Program-made: the position numbers and the translations under genes | Assembly: GCA_002298335.1 (NCBI GenBank) | Contig: DBNK01000015.1 | Coordinates: forward strand, 1-64,000 | Source of the DNA: Thalassolituus sp. UBA674 | GTDB taxonomy: Bacteria; Pseudomonadota; Gammaproteobacteria; Pseudomonadales; Oceanobacteraceae | Direction: 5' to 3' | Length of the DNA stretch: 64,000 bases | In this document: piece by piece, positions 35,901 to 44,853 of the stretch | Numbering within the stretch: the stretch's first letter is position 1 | How the letters are laid out: each line of letters begins with the position of its first letter | Notes under the pieces: model-generated | What the model was told of the DNA's origin: nothing | Seen by the model: the letters and a program-made list of their open reading frames with translations, nothing else | Database searches by the model: none

Positions 35901-36656
35901 ATGAAACAGGGAAGCATTCTGACTTTCGGATTGATGATGTCAGCATTATCCGGCTGCAGCGAATACCGGGAGCAGGATAACAATGCCAAAGACCAGTTCT
36001 CAGAAATAGCATTTATGTACACCGATGTTCTGATCAGCCAGGATCTGATCATCGTAAGCAAACCACAATATTCTGTTGGTGAAGATACCTGGACTCCGGC
36101 GAGTACCGTCGATGATGGAACGACTGAGTTCGAATCCACTAATCACTCCAATAGCGGGAACTGCGCTGATTCAATTGACTGGAAAGCGACTCTTATCTGT
36201 GGAAAAACCTACGTTTTTACTCAAGGTTATGCTGACGGCGTCACCGTCACTATCCAGTCGGTTCTCGGAGAGTCATCAGAGGTAACGTCTTACGCAACCG
36301 CAGAGGCATTGGTTTCACTGACTTCACCGCTGGAAGGTGAGAGTTATTCCGTATCGACTGATGACCTGGTTGTCAGCTGGCCAGAGTACATGGGGCTTCA
36401 GGCTGATGCAGTTCAACTTGAACCCTGCTCGGATGATGCTGATAACGCGCTTATTCTGGAATTAAGTGAGGATGCAAAGTCTGCTCAGTCAGTGCAACTG
36501 ACTTTATCGGACTATCAGGCCTCATGTGATTTTGGGGATGAGCTGGATGTGTTGGTTTATTATCAGACCGAAGGCGCTCTGGATGAAAACCTTGCCGGTG
36601 GCCGCTTCCGTATGCGGATATACAGCCTGCCGACACGCATCAATCTTACCGATTAA
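35901..36656 (+). CDS. Putative lipoprotein, unknown function
   Basis: 251 residues. Signal sequence with lipobox SALSGCS (Cys19). The mature part is acidic and Ser/Thr-rich, with beta-sandwich-like stretches (SVSTDDLVVSWPEYMGL) and four further Cys that could form disulfides. No family recognised. The stop overlaps by 4 bp the end of the convergent dehydrogenase gene. Like its divergent neighbour it looks AT-richer, possibly acquired. Confidence 0.65.
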   Translation: MKQGSILTFGLMMSALSGCSEYREQDNNAKDQFSEIAFMYTDVLISQDLIIVSKPQYSVGEDTWTPASTVDDGTTEFESTNHSNSGNCADSIDWKATLICGKTYVFTQGYADGVTVTIQSVLGESSEVTSYATAEALVSLTSPLEGESYSVSTDDLVVSWPEYMGLQADAVQLEPCSDDADNALILELSEDAKSAQSVQLTLSDYQASCDFGDELDVLVYYQTEGALDENLAGGRFRMRIYSLPTRINLTD

Positions 36657-37615
36657 TGATTGGAATTTTTCTGAGCTGAATTCAGTGTCTGCAGCAGCTC
36701 AATCTGCTTCTGATCCCGTTCTTTTTCCAGTTCTGAAACCGGATCTTTGCCAAAGCTGTTGTCGATTTGAGACAACAGTTTTTTCTTCACGCCTTTGCTG
36801 AAAAACACCGGGGACACCCAGGAGTGGACCCAAAGCAATTGCAGACCCCGGGCAAACTGATCGAGAAAATGACGGAAGCCGCCGCGGCCGCCTCCGAGGT
36901 GAAAACTTTTAAACGGTCCGTTAATGGCCCAGCGCTGGCCAATGGACTGAGTGACAATGGTATCCAGTTCGTTCACATCCACCACGCCCCATTTCACCAG
37001 CAACGTGGCTTCACGCATCAGGGCGGCCTGTAAGCGGTTGGCGACAAATCCCGGAACTTCTTTGTGCAGCTGCACCGGTGTTTTACCGACGCTGGCGTAG
37101 AAACTCATCGCCCGTTGAATAAGCTCTGCAGGCGTACTTTTGCCGCCGACCACTTCGACCAGAGGGATCAGGTGAGGAGGATTGAACGGATGGCCAATGA
37201 TCACGCGCTCAGGGCGTTTCATTCCCTTGCTTTGCAGGCCGGTGGTGATTCCTGAGCTGGATGACAACAGCAGGGCATCGGCAGGAGCCGATTTCTCAAC
37301 CTCCTGCCAGAGCCGTTGTTTGATCTGTATCCGGTCGGGTCCGCATTCCTGCACCACGTGGGCTTGTGATACCGCGTCGTTGAGGTTGCTGGTGAACACA
37401 ATATGCCCGCTATCCGGTGCCAGCCCCAGGGACAACAGGGTGGGACGGATCAGCTCCAGCTGCTGTTCGGCTGCCGCAAAGGCCAGCGGATTAATATCGT
37501 ACAGTGCAATACGGCAGCCATGAGCCGCAAACAGTGCTGCCCAACTGACGCCGATGACTCCCGCTCCGAGAACCGCAACCTGCTCCTGCTGCGCGTCACA
37601 TACCTGCTGGCTCAT
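36653..37615 (-). CDS. 3-hydroxyacyl-CoA dehydrogenase-family protein
   Basis: 320 residues. Rossmann NAD site VLGAGVIGVSWAALFAAHG (about 14-32), the SSSSGI region, the catalytic HPFNPPHLIPLVE (His near 140) and PGFVANRLQAALMREA. This matches the short-chain 3-hydroxyacyl-CoA/L-carnitine dehydrogenase and lambda-crystallin group. The C-terminal ~50 residues are lysine-rich and helical. Probably oxidises a 3-hydroxy acid or acyl-CoA; exact substrate unknown. Start overlaps the SDR gene stop by 4 bp, so the two form an operon. Confidence 0.85.
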   Translation of the reverse strand: MSQQVCDAQQEQVAVLGAGVIGVSWAALFAAHGCRIALYDINPLAFAAAEQQLELIRPTLLSLGLAPDSGHIVFTSNLNDAVSQAHVVQECGPDRIQIKQRLWQEVEKSAPADALLLSSSSGITTGLQSKGMKRPERVIIGHPFNPPHLIPLVEVVGGKSTPAELIQRAMSFYASVGKTPVQLHKEVPGFVANRLQAALMREATLLVKWGVVDVNELDTIVTQSIGQRWAINGPFKSFHLGGGRGGFRHFLDQFARGLQLLWVHSWVSPVFFSKGVKKKLLSQIDNSFGKDPVSELEKERDQKQIELLQTLNSAQKNSNH

Positions 37616-38460
37616 TTACGGTTCAGAGCTTCGAGCTCCCGGGTCAGACGGTGCAATTTTTTATTGCTGCCCAGCACCAGATCACTGAGTTTGGCGTAGG
37701 GGCCGCGGAACCAGGAAAACAGTGACCAGAACCCGGGTGCCAATGTGGCGAAGGCGCGTTTTTCCATGCCTTTTACTGCCTTTGCCGCGAGTGCCTCGGG
37801 GCTGATCGGCTGGCGCATGAAAGCCGGAAATGCGGTGTTGATCATCTGGGTCGCCAGGGCGTGGCCACCAAAAGCGACTTTCGCAATCGGGGTGGATACC
37901 CAGCCCGGGTAAAGTACGCCGGCGGTGGCACCGGTGCCGGCCAGTTCGCAGCGCAGTGAGCGGGTCATCTGTTCAACGGCCGCTTTTGAGGTTGCATAGG
38001 GGGCGTTAGCCATGCCATTGGTGAAGGCGTAGACGGATGATGTCACCATGATGAAGCCGCTGTTTCTGACAATCTCAGGCAGGCAGGCCTTGACGCTGTA
38101 AAACACGCCGAACAGGTCTACGTCGACAATTCTGCGGAACTCGTCCGGGTCACAGCTGAACACGGTTGCCGGGTCTCCGCGCCAGGAAATACCGGCATTG
38201 GCAAAGCAGATATCGACATGGCCAAAGGTTTCAACGCCTTTGGATATCACTCCCTGTGTGGCCTCGAAGTCGGTGACATCCAGTGCCAGTGGCAGCACCC
38301 GGCTGGCATCAAACTCATTGGCCAGGGTATCAACGGACTCCTGTGTGATGTCCGTAAGAATCAGATTGGCTCCCCGGCCATAAGCCTCGCGGGCGACTGC
38401 TGCACCAATGCCACCTGCGGCACCGGTAATGAAAAGTGTTTTACCCTTAAGGCTGTACAT
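37612..38460 (-). CDS. Short-chain dehydrogenase/reductase
   Basis: 282 residues. Classical SDR: nucleotide motif TGAAGGIGAAVAR (12-24), NAG near residue 90, catalytic Ser near 142 (VTSSVYAF) and YATSKAAVEQ (Tyr/Lys near 155-159). The longer C-terminus (ALAAKAVKGMEKRAFATLAPGF) resembles lipid/ketone-acting SDRs. Co-transcribed with the 3-hydroxyacyl-CoA dehydrogenase; joint role in a fatty or hydroxy-acid pathway is inference. The AGGAGA site overlaps a small upstream palindrome region. Confidence 0.88.
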   Translation of the reverse strand: MYSLKGKTLFITGAAGGIGAAVAREAYGRGANLILTDITQESVDTLANEFDASRVLPLALDVTDFEATQGVISKGVETFGHVDICFANAGISWRGDPATVFSCDPDEFRRIVDVDLFGVFYSVKACLPEIVRNSGFIMVTSSVYAFTNGMANAPYATSKAAVEQMTRSLRCELAGTGATAGVLYPGWVSTPIAKVAFGGHALATQMINTAFPAFMRQPISPEALAAKAVKGMEKRAFATLAPGFWSLFSWFRGPYAKLSDLVLGSNKKLHRLTRELEALNRK

Positions 38461-38478
38461 TCAGACTTGTCTCCTGCT

Positions 38479-38495
38479 GTTTACGCACAGTAAAC
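38479..38495. promoter_or_regulatory. Inverted repeat before the SDR gene
   Basis: GTTTAC, 5-bp spacer, GTAAAC, 19 bp upstream of the SDR start and adjacent to its ribosome site. Plausible repressor site. Confidence 0.35.
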
Positions 38496-38531
38496 ACGGG
38501 GAACGCCGTCAGGGGAAGGTTTGATTAAGAC

Positions 38532-38555
38532 AAAACGGAACAATTGATCCGTTTT
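38532..38555 (-). terminator. Probable terminator of the DUF2750 gene
   Basis: AAAACGGA/TCCGTTTT 8-bp stem with an 8-nt loop, 16 bp past the stop of the minus-strand gene, with T runs on both strands. Confidence 0.55.
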
Positions 38556-38570
38556 TGCCGGAGATGCCAT

Positions 38571-38993
38571 TCAACCATCAAGGCGGTACTCTCCGGCATC
38601 CATAATGCCTTCGAGAATACTGTTCAGCTTTTCCGCCGTAATCAGGCATCCCGGCCGGTCTTCACGTGGCATCACATCCAGTTGGATGCCGCTGACAATG
38701 AAGGACGGAACCAGTTCTTCCATGAAGTATTCGAGTGAGGTGGCCTCCGGCCGGCAGTCATCCCATACATCCAGTGCGGCATCCAGAGCCATCTTACGGT
38801 AGGGCCACAGTGGCATGGCGATCACGGGATCATGGCCCGGCAGGATAACCTCCCGGGAGAACCATTGATTGCCCTGTTTCAGGGTCCAGATTTCTTCCGT
38901 TTCAAAGGCGCGCAGCAGAAAATAATCAAGACGCTGAAGGTCGCCTGCGCTGGCGAGCATGGCAGTTTCACTGGCAAGGGGTTCATATTGCAT
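38571..38993 (-). CDS. DUF2750-type protein
   Basis: 140 residues, soluble. Pattern RLDYFLLRAFETEEIWTLK, then PLWPYRKMALDAALDVWDDC and a C-terminal segment on acidic/hydrophobic alternation, matching DUF2750, a family of unknown function. The ATG at 38991-38993 is preceded by GGAGGAG; the longer frame upstream lacks support. Confidence 0.7.
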   Translation of the reverse strand: MQYEPLASETAMLASAGDLQRLDYFLLRAFETEEIWTLKQGNQWFSREVILPGHDPVIAMPLWPYRKMALDAALDVWDDCRPEATSLEYFMEELVPSFIVSGIQLDVMPREDRPGCLITAEKLNSILEGIMDAGEYRLDG

Positions 38994-39194
38994 AGAAAAT
39001 CTCCTCCGGAACTGATCAACAGCAGCAAATAACCGGCCATGTTGGAAATGTGACAGCGCTATGGAAATCAAAGGGTTACACATTCGGTGTTTGTCGTTCT
39101 CCGTGGAAAACACGGGTTTTGTCGGGTTTCGTACAAACGGGGGACGTCCGCAGGCCGGAATCTTGATTCAGGTCAGATAAACGACAATCCGCGG

Positions 39195-39223
39195 TGTTTT
39201 CCGGTTCGACGTCTGCCTATAAT
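39195..39223 (+). promoter_or_regulatory. Probable promoter of the DUF2946-oprC unit
   Basis: A perfect TATAAT (39218-39223) lies 30 bp before the GTG start; the -35 (TGTTTT, 39195-39200) is poor, so activation may be needed. Confidence 0.4.
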
Positions 39224-39252
39224 CCGGCGGATTTCGTCAATCCGGATTTTCC

Positions 39253-39663
39253 GTGGGCTATTTGCTGAAACAGACCGTACTCTGGACCCTGCTGCTGGCG
39301 GTGGTCGTTACCCGTGGCCTGATCCCCACAGGTACCATGCCGAATGCGGCAGGTCAGGGTTTGCCCTGGGTTCTGTGCCCCAGTGATGCTTCCAGTGCGC
39401 TCCTGATTGAGCTGTTCCCGACGGCCAGCCAACAGCTCCACCTTCATCACCATGACTCCGGTAGTCCGGCAGTTTCTGCTGATCAGGTGTGTAAGTTTTC
39501 TGCACTGGGAACACTGGCGACGGTCGATTTCTCCCTGCAGGTTCCTCAGCCGGTCTTTACCGGCTTTACTCTGTCCGGCTGGTTCTACCGCCGGTTTGCC
39601 GATAACCCTGACTTTCAGCGCCCTTATCTGCGGGGCCCACCGCAGCCGTTCACAACTGCTTAA
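39253..39663 (+). CDS. DUF2946-family protein, copper-linked
   Basis: 136 residues, GTG start. One N-terminal hydrophobic segment (about 5-22, signal or anchor), a His cluster HLHHHDSG near residues 58-65, two Cys (LCPSD, VCKFS) and the C-terminal RGPP motif. DUF2946 proteins commonly sit next to TonB-dependent copper receptors. It precedes oprC by 86 bp. Function unknown; His/Cys content and context suggest copper binding in the envelope. Confidence 0.75.
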   Translation: MGYLLKQTVLWTLLLAVVVTRGLIPTGTMPNAAGQGLPWVLCPSDASSALLIELFPTASQQLHLHHHDSGSPAVSADQVCKFSALGTLATVDFSLQVPQPVFTGFTLSGWFYRRFADNPDFQRPYLRGPPQPFTTA

Positions 39664-39685
39664 ACATCCAACAAATAAACAATGA

Positions 39686-39730
39686 CCACGCTTTCCGGCG
39701 GAGTTTTCTATGGCTCCGGGAAGGGCGTGG
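39686..39730 (+). other. Long hairpin between the DUF2946 gene and oprC
   Basis: CCACGC...GGCGGAG and CTCCGGGAAGGGCGTGG pair across a ~10-nt loop containing TTTTC. It could be a processing or attenuation element that sets the ratio of the two products. Confidence 0.45.
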
Positions 39731-39749
39731 CTGTGAACGGAAGAAATTT

Positions 39750-41870
39750 ATGAAACTGAACAAACTTACGTTAGCAGTCGCTGTGCTGACTGCGACTGGA
39801 CATGTCTGTGCAGGCGATAACCTGGCTGATCAGAATATCCGATACACCACCTTGCCGACTCTGGTGGTTGAAGGTCAGCTGCAGACCGCCGACGAACAAC
39901 GTCTGACGCTGGATGAGGCCGGGCAGGGCGTCCCCGCTGATGCGGCGGACCTGCTGCGCCAGGTTAACGGCGTTGAGGCGATCCGCATGGGCGGGCGGGG
40001 GCTGGACCCTATCATCCGCGGCCAGAGCCAGACCCAGCTGAACGTACTGATGGATGGCGCCTATATTCACGGTGGCTGTCCGAACCGCATGGACCCGCCA
40101 ACCACCTATTCTTCACTCGAGAGTTATGACCGCATCACCGTTATCAAAGGGGCTGCCAGCGTGCTCTATGGCGCCGGTGGCAGTGGCGGCACCATTCTGT
40201 TCGAGCGCAGTGCGCCTGACTTTGCGGAGGGTGAAAACCTGAAGGGCCATGCGGTTTCCGGCTATAAGACCAATTCAGAGACCACAGAGTTGTCGGCCGA
40301 TCTGGCTGCCGGAACCGGGCAGGGCTATCTGCGCGTGATCGGCGGTTATCAGGATGCCGGTAATTACGACGATGGGGATGGCAATGAAACCCGCTCAGCC
40401 TTTACCAGCAAGAGCGGTAATCTGATGCTGGGTCTGACACCGGATGAATTCCAGCGCTTTGAAGTGAATCTGGAAACCAACCGCGAGGACGATACCCTGT
40501 ATGCCGGAGCGGGCATGGATTCACCGGAATCCGAGGCCGACACCACGCGGCTGCTGTACGAATACGCTGACCCCGATGGCCGGGTCAGCGCTGTCACCGC
40601 ACGTTTTTATAAAAGCAGTGTGGATCACCTGATGGACAACTACTCCCTGCGGGAACTGACCGCCCCGATGAAGATGGCAGCGCCAAGCACTTCAGATACC
40701 ACGGGTGGCCGTATCAGTACTGATCTCAGAAATGGAGAGCAGTTGCTGACCCTGGGGCTGGATTATCAGCGTAACGAGCGTAATGCCGAGCGCCTCTCAG
40801 GTCCGGCGGATGGCGGTGATCCGGCCATGTTGCAATCTGTGATGTGGCCCGGCGCAGAACTGGAGCAGAGCGGTGTGTTCGGTCAGTGGCAAACGACGGG
40901 TAATGCCGACCGTTTATGGAAAGCTGGTGTCCGGCTGGACCGCATTCATGCCAGTGCCTCACGGGCAGACGAGCAGCCTGCGGTTGCCATGACGCCTACG
41001 CCGTCCATGCTCTACACCCGTTATTACGGTACGGCTGACACAGATGCGGAAGAAACCAATCTCGGCGGATTTGCACAGGTGGAACAGCGCGCCGGTAATG
41101 GCAGTCTGTACGCCATTCTCAGTCGCAGTGTACGCACAGCGGACGCCAACGAGCGTTATATCGCCAGTTTCTCGCGCAACATGATGACAGGTGTGGACAG
41201 CAGCTGGGTCGGTAATCCTGAACTAAATCCGGAGCAGCACCATCAGCTGGAGCTGGGTTACCGTTATGCCGTGGATGACCTGAGTGCGTCGCTCAGCGTC
41301 TATCAGAGCCGGGTAACGGACTACATTCTGCGTGATCTGGCGCGCGGACAGGAAGGCGTGCTCATGGATAACGGTACGGCCACGGTGTACCGCAATGTCG
41401 ATGTCATTATCCGGGGTGCTGAAGCGGGCGTCGGGTATCAGCTGACGGATCATCTGAATACCGCACTGGATGTGTCCTGGGTGCACAAAGACAATGTGAC
41501 CGACCACAGAGTTGTGGCCCAGACACCCCCCTTGTCAGCAACATTGAGGATGGATTACCGCGGTGACCGCTGGGAAAGCGGAACCCTGATCACCATGAAC
41601 GCCGATCAGAACCGCGCGGATCTGTACCCCGGCGAAGACCTTGGCAGCGGGCAGGACGTGCAGGAAACGGCCGGCTGGGCGGTGATGTCACTGTACGGCC
41701 GTTACCGCATCACCCGCTACGCGCAGGCAGAACTGGGCGTCGATAACCTGTTCGACCGCACTTATGCCTATCATGTAAACCGGGCCAATGCCGATCCGTT
41801 CAATCCACAGGCGGTGCTGGTCAATGAACCGGGCCGCGTCATCTGGGGCAGGCTCAGCGTCAGCTTCTGA
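39750..41870 (+). CDS. oprC: TonB-dependent copper receptor (OprC/NosA type)
   Basis: 706 residues. Signal peptide ends near CAGDN (about 22). Plug domain with VDGRG-like MGGRGLDPIIRGQ and the diagnostic HGGCPNRMDPPTTY, whose Cys/Met are copper-site residues in OprC; then a 22-strand barrel ending WGRLSVSF. Takes up copper across the outer membrane using TonB energy. No classical TonB/ExbBD for this receptor is adjacent. Confidence 0.93.
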   Translation: MKLNKLTLAVAVLTATGHVCAGDNLADQNIRYTTLPTLVVEGQLQTADEQRLTLDEAGQGVPADAADLLRQVNGVEAIRMGGRGLDPIIRGQSQTQLNVLMDGAYIHGGCPNRMDPPTTYSSLESYDRITVIKGAASVLYGAGGSGGTILFERSAPDFAEGENLKGHAVSGYKTNSETTELSADLAAGTGQGYLRVIGGYQDAGNYDDGDGNETRSAFTSKSGNLMLGLTPDEFQRFEVNLETNREDDTLYAGAGMDSPESEADTTRLLYEYADPDGRVSAVTARFYKSSVDHLMDNYSLRELTAPMKMAAPSTSDTTGGRISTDLRNGEQLLTLGLDYQRNERNAERLSGPADGGDPAMLQSVMWPGAELEQSGVFGQWQTTGNADRLWKAGVRLDRIHASASRADEQPAVAMTPTPSMLYTRYYGTADTDAEETNLGGFAQVEQRAGNGSLYAILSRSVRTADANERYIASFSRNMMTGVDSSWVGNPELNPEQHHQLELGYRYAVDDLSASLSVYQSRVTDYILRDLARGQEGVLMDNGTATVYRNVDVIIRGAEAGVGYQLTDHLNTALDVSWVHKDNVTDHRVVAQTPPLSATLRMDYRGDRWESGTLITMNADQNRADLYPGEDLGSGQDVQETAGWAVMSLYGRYRITRYAQAELGVDNLFDRTYAYHVNRANADPFNPQAVLVNEPGRVIWGRLSVSF

Positions 41871-42061
41871 CGGGTTCCTGTGGGTCAGTTGCCTGTACCT
41901 GTGGTACGGGTGACTGACACCCTTTCCCTTGTATGTCAGTATTCCTCATAACCTGAAGGGGCTTTGGCTCTGTTGCCGGTGTCAGGCCTGATCTGAACGC
42001 GGCAAGGTCCGGCTGCCGCTGGCAGATCAGCGGAGGATGATCATAACAACAAGGAAATACC

Positions 42062-42742
42062 ATGAATGCCATCAATCATGCCGTGACGGCACTGGTGCTG
42101 AAAAAATACTCACCTGCGACACCCCTGATCACCTTGCTGATTTCGGTTCAGCTGATCGAAATAGTCTGGGTCATTCTGAATATCACAGGTATTGAAGTGA
42201 CCATCATGGACCCGGAAGTCCATTCACTGGCGAATGTGCATCTGGCGCATATGCCGTTTTCTCACTCCGTTATTTTTACCCTGCTGTGGGCGGCTCTGGG
42301 CTGGTTACTGGTGGCGAAAATATTTCGCCGGCCGCAATGGGGCCTGATGGTGTTTATAGGAATCTGTTCGCACATCGTTCTGGATATCGCCACCCATGTG
42401 CAGGACATCGAATTCATTCCTTTCCTGGGCTGGCCGGAAATAGGCAGTGGTCTTTATGGTGTGCCGGTAATGGCTTTGGTGGTAGAGATTATATATTCGG
42501 TTTTCTGCTGGAAATTACTGCGGGGTCAGCTTTTAATGCTGATCAGTCTGATGGTGCTGCAGCTGTTCAGTCTGACATTTTATGTGCCACAGCTGACCGG
42601 AATGGAAACCCTGTTTGAAGAGTGGCCGCAATTGTTTGCACCGGTCATTGGAGTACACATTATTTTTGGTCTGGTGGCGGTTGGTTTTCTGTATCATCTG
42701 GAGCAGAGAAAACGCCAGCAGATGACGGAGGTTTGCCCGTGA
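42062..42742 (+). CDS. YdjM/DUF457-like membrane-bound putative metal-dependent hydrolase
   Basis: 226 residues, about six membrane helices. Conserved His/Asp: INHAVTAL at the start, LAHMPFSHSVIF near residue 62 and CSHIVLDIATH near 102, as in the LexA-binding inner-membrane hydrolase family (YdjM). These polar residues could bind metal inside the membrane; activity in the family is not established. AAGGAA site. The stop overlaps the GTG start of the next gene. Confidence 0.75.
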   Translation: MNAINHAVTALVLKKYSPATPLITLLISVQLIEIVWVILNITGIEVTIMDPEVHSLANVHLAHMPFSHSVIFTLLWAALGWLLVAKIFRRPQWGLMVFIGICSHIVLDIATHVQDIEFIPFLGWPEIGSGLYGVPVMALVVEIIYSVFCWKLLRGQLLMLISLMVLQLFSLTFYVPQLTGMETLFEEWPQLFAPVIGVHIIFGLVAVGFLYHLEQRKRQQMTEVCP

Positions 42743-43143
42743 GTGACAAAGAAACACCGGCACGTATTTTAGTGCACTGCATGATCTTCCGGCGCTGGCA
42801 GCTGTACTGGTTTACGCTGCATTATCTGGCCGGTATTACGGCGATTGTTGCCGGTGGTCTGGCGACCGCCGCAGCGGCAGAATCCGGCCCTGTGTTCATT
42901 ACCGGCAACGCCTGGTTATGGGGCCTTTTATCCGCGTTTCTCAGTGGCGTGGTGACCTTTTTGAGCCCTCTGCAGAAAGCCAGAGATTACAAGCAGGCCT
43001 ATTACCTGCTGGATACCGCTATCGTGCGCTATCAGTCGCATTTATCATCAGCCAGTGAGTTGCTGAACCAGTATGAACAGGCCAAGCACATTGTGCTGTT
43101 CGGCGAAGCAAAAGCCGCAGCAGAGATGGCTGACGAGGATTAA
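42739..43143 (+). CDS. Two-TM SLATT-like membrane protein
   Basis: 134 residues, GTG start (GTGA overlap with the previous stop). Short N-terminus, two membrane helices (about 22-44 and 58-77) and a soluble C-terminal helical tail with KARDYKQAYYLLDTAIVRYQ. This is the plan of SLATT-fold two-TM effectors found in nucleotide-signalling defence systems, but the match is by architecture only. It lies directly upstream (51 bp) of a lipase-fold gene. Alternatives: holin-like or simple membrane partner of that hydrolase. Confidence 0.55.
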   Translation: MSDKETPARILVHCMIFRRWQLYWFTLHYLAGITAIVAGGLATAAAAESGPVFITGNAWLWGLLSAFLSGVVTFLSPLQKARDYKQAYYLLDTAIVRYQSHLSSASELLNQYEQAKHIVLFGEAKAAAEMADED

Positions 43144-43194
43144 TTCACATCCGCACAATACGGGTGAGGACAATAACAACAACAGGAGTGGCAG

Positions 43195-44232
43195 ATGGCC
43201 AATATTGTGATCTGTGCTGACGGTACCTGGAACCGTCCGGAAGAAGATCTGAGTAAAGATTACCCCACCAATGTGCTGAAAATGGCCCGGGCCATTACGC
43301 CGGAACAGGGGGATGTGAAACAGCATGTGTTTTACGACTGGGGTCTGGGTTCTTACCACGACAAAATGTCTGCGGGTATGACGGGCAGTGGCATCCATAA
43401 AAATATCCTGGATGGTTACCGTTATATTGTTCAGAACTACAACGAAGGCGACCGGATTTATCTGTTCGGTTTCAGCCGCGGTGCCTACACCGTCAGGGCA
43501 CTGAGCGGTCTGATCAATAACTGTGGCATTCTGAAGCGGGCGGAGGCGCGGTTGATTTCCGAAGCCTGGAAAATCTACAAAAGTCCGTCAAAGAAGAATC
43601 ACCCGAGTGGTGAGGCAGCGGTGGAATTCCGCAAACAATTCTGCCAGCCCTCGCGGGATGTGCATTTTATCGGCGTCTGGGATACGGTCGGTGCGCTGGG
43701 CATTCCCTTCAGTCTGATGGGGCTGTTTGACAGTCATGATGAATTTTACGACACCAAGATGGGCTCGAATGTGAAATTCGCCCGTCATGCGTTATCCATC
43801 GATGAAGAGCGCGAGGATTTTGCACCGACCGTGTGGACTCCGCGCCCGGGTGTGAATCTGAAGCAGGTGTGGTTTTCCGGCTGCCATGGCGATATCGGTG
43901 GCGGTAATGAGCCGGACAGTAAAACCGGTTATCAGATTGCCGACACTGCACTGGCGTGGATGATGGGGGAGGCGCGTATGACCGGACTCCATCTGGAGCC
44001 GCATCTGAGTCAGAATCTCACCGACGGCATGAAAGGCAGTATCCACAAATCGCGCAAGCATGTGTACCGCTTGAAGCGTCCGCTGCACCGGGACCTGACC
44101 CTGGATGGTAAACCAACTCTGATTCACCCGAGTGTGAAACAGCGCTACGAATCCGACAGTAAATACCGCCCGAAACGTCTGGTGCAGCTGGTTGAAAAAC
44201 TGGGCTGGGATGGCATGGAACTGGGCGCCTGA
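43195..44232 (+). CDS. DUF2235 alpha/beta hydrolase (Tle1-like phospholipase fold)
   Basis: 345 residues. N-terminus NIVICADGTWNRP; nucleophile elbow LFGFSRGAYTVRAL (Ser near 93); acid candidate VWDTVGALGIP (Asp near 163); His in GCHGDIGGG (near 229). These are the DUF2235/Tle1 signatures. No signal peptide or T6SS genes nearby. Strong AGGAG site. Probable lipase or phospholipase; may be intracellular, with the upstream two-TM protein as partner. Confidence 0.85.
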   Translation: MANIVICADGTWNRPEEDLSKDYPTNVLKMARAITPEQGDVKQHVFYDWGLGSYHDKMSAGMTGSGIHKNILDGYRYIVQNYNEGDRIYLFGFSRGAYTVRALSGLINNCGILKRAEARLISEAWKIYKSPSKKNHPSGEAAVEFRKQFCQPSRDVHFIGVWDTVGALGIPFSLMGLFDSHDEFYDTKMGSNVKFARHALSIDEEREDFAPTVWTPRPGVNLKQVWFSGCHGDIGGGNEPDSKTGYQIADTALAWMMGEARMTGLHLEPHLSQNLTDGMKGSIHKSRKHVYRLKRPLHRDLTLDGKPTLIHPSVKQRYESDSKYRPKRLVQLVEKLGWDGMELGA

Positions 44233-44265
44233 CGGCACCTTGAGAGAAAACGGATGGCGTTGTGA

Positions 44266-44853
44266 TTACTGGCCGACAAACCAGTGTTTATCCCACGCCA
44301 TCAGGACTTTTTCCGGGTATTTTATTTTGCCTAAACTGCCGTTGTAGCGCGCCAATGCCCGGGAAATATTGCCTTTCTCGCGGTCGAGATAATGCCGCAG
44401 AATCGTACAGCCATAACGCAGATTCGTGGCGGTATCCATCAGATTGTCTTCCGGGCGGCCGATCTCATCTTTCCAGAAAGGCATGACCTGCATATAGCCC
44501 TGCGCACCGACATAGCTCAGGGCGAATCGGTCGAAGGCACTTTCAATCTGAATGACTGACAGCACGAGCTCAGGCTGCAGGTCGGCACGGCGGGCTTCCT
44601 GATGTACCAGCCGCAGAAAATCCAGACGGACATTTTCGTCCTTCATGTTGCGGTAGCGCAGCAGGCGTCCGGACATATCCATCAGCCAGACCTCAGCGTC
44701 GAAACGGTCTCCGAAGGAGTCTGAGGATGAAACCGCGGCTTTCAGCGCGGCTCTGAGTTCCGGGTCAGGGTCTTCTGTGCTCATGGCACTGGCCTGAGCG
44801 GTCAGAACGACCAGCATCAGGCCCAGCAGCCATTTCACAGAAGCAGGCAGCAT
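44266..44853 (-). CDS. Lytic transglycosylase (SLT family)
   Basis: 195 residues. Signal peptide (about 1-23, ASA). Catalytic Glu in VIQIESAFDRFALS near residue 102, then GAQGYMQVMPFW and ARYNGSLG, all SLT-type GH23 motifs. Cleaves peptidoglycan glycan strands in the periplasm. Its first base overlaps the last base of proS, so it is translated from the proS transcript. Confidence 0.92.
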   Translation of the reverse strand: MLPASVKWLLGLMLVVLTAQASAMSTEDPDPELRAALKAAVSSSDSFGDRFDAEVWLMDMSGRLLRYRNMKDENVRLDFLRLVHQEARRADLQPELVLSVIQIESAFDRFALSYVGAQGYMQVMPFWKDEIGRPEDNLMDTATNLRYGCTILRHYLDREKGNISRALARYNGSLGKIKYPEKVLMAWDKHWFVGQ

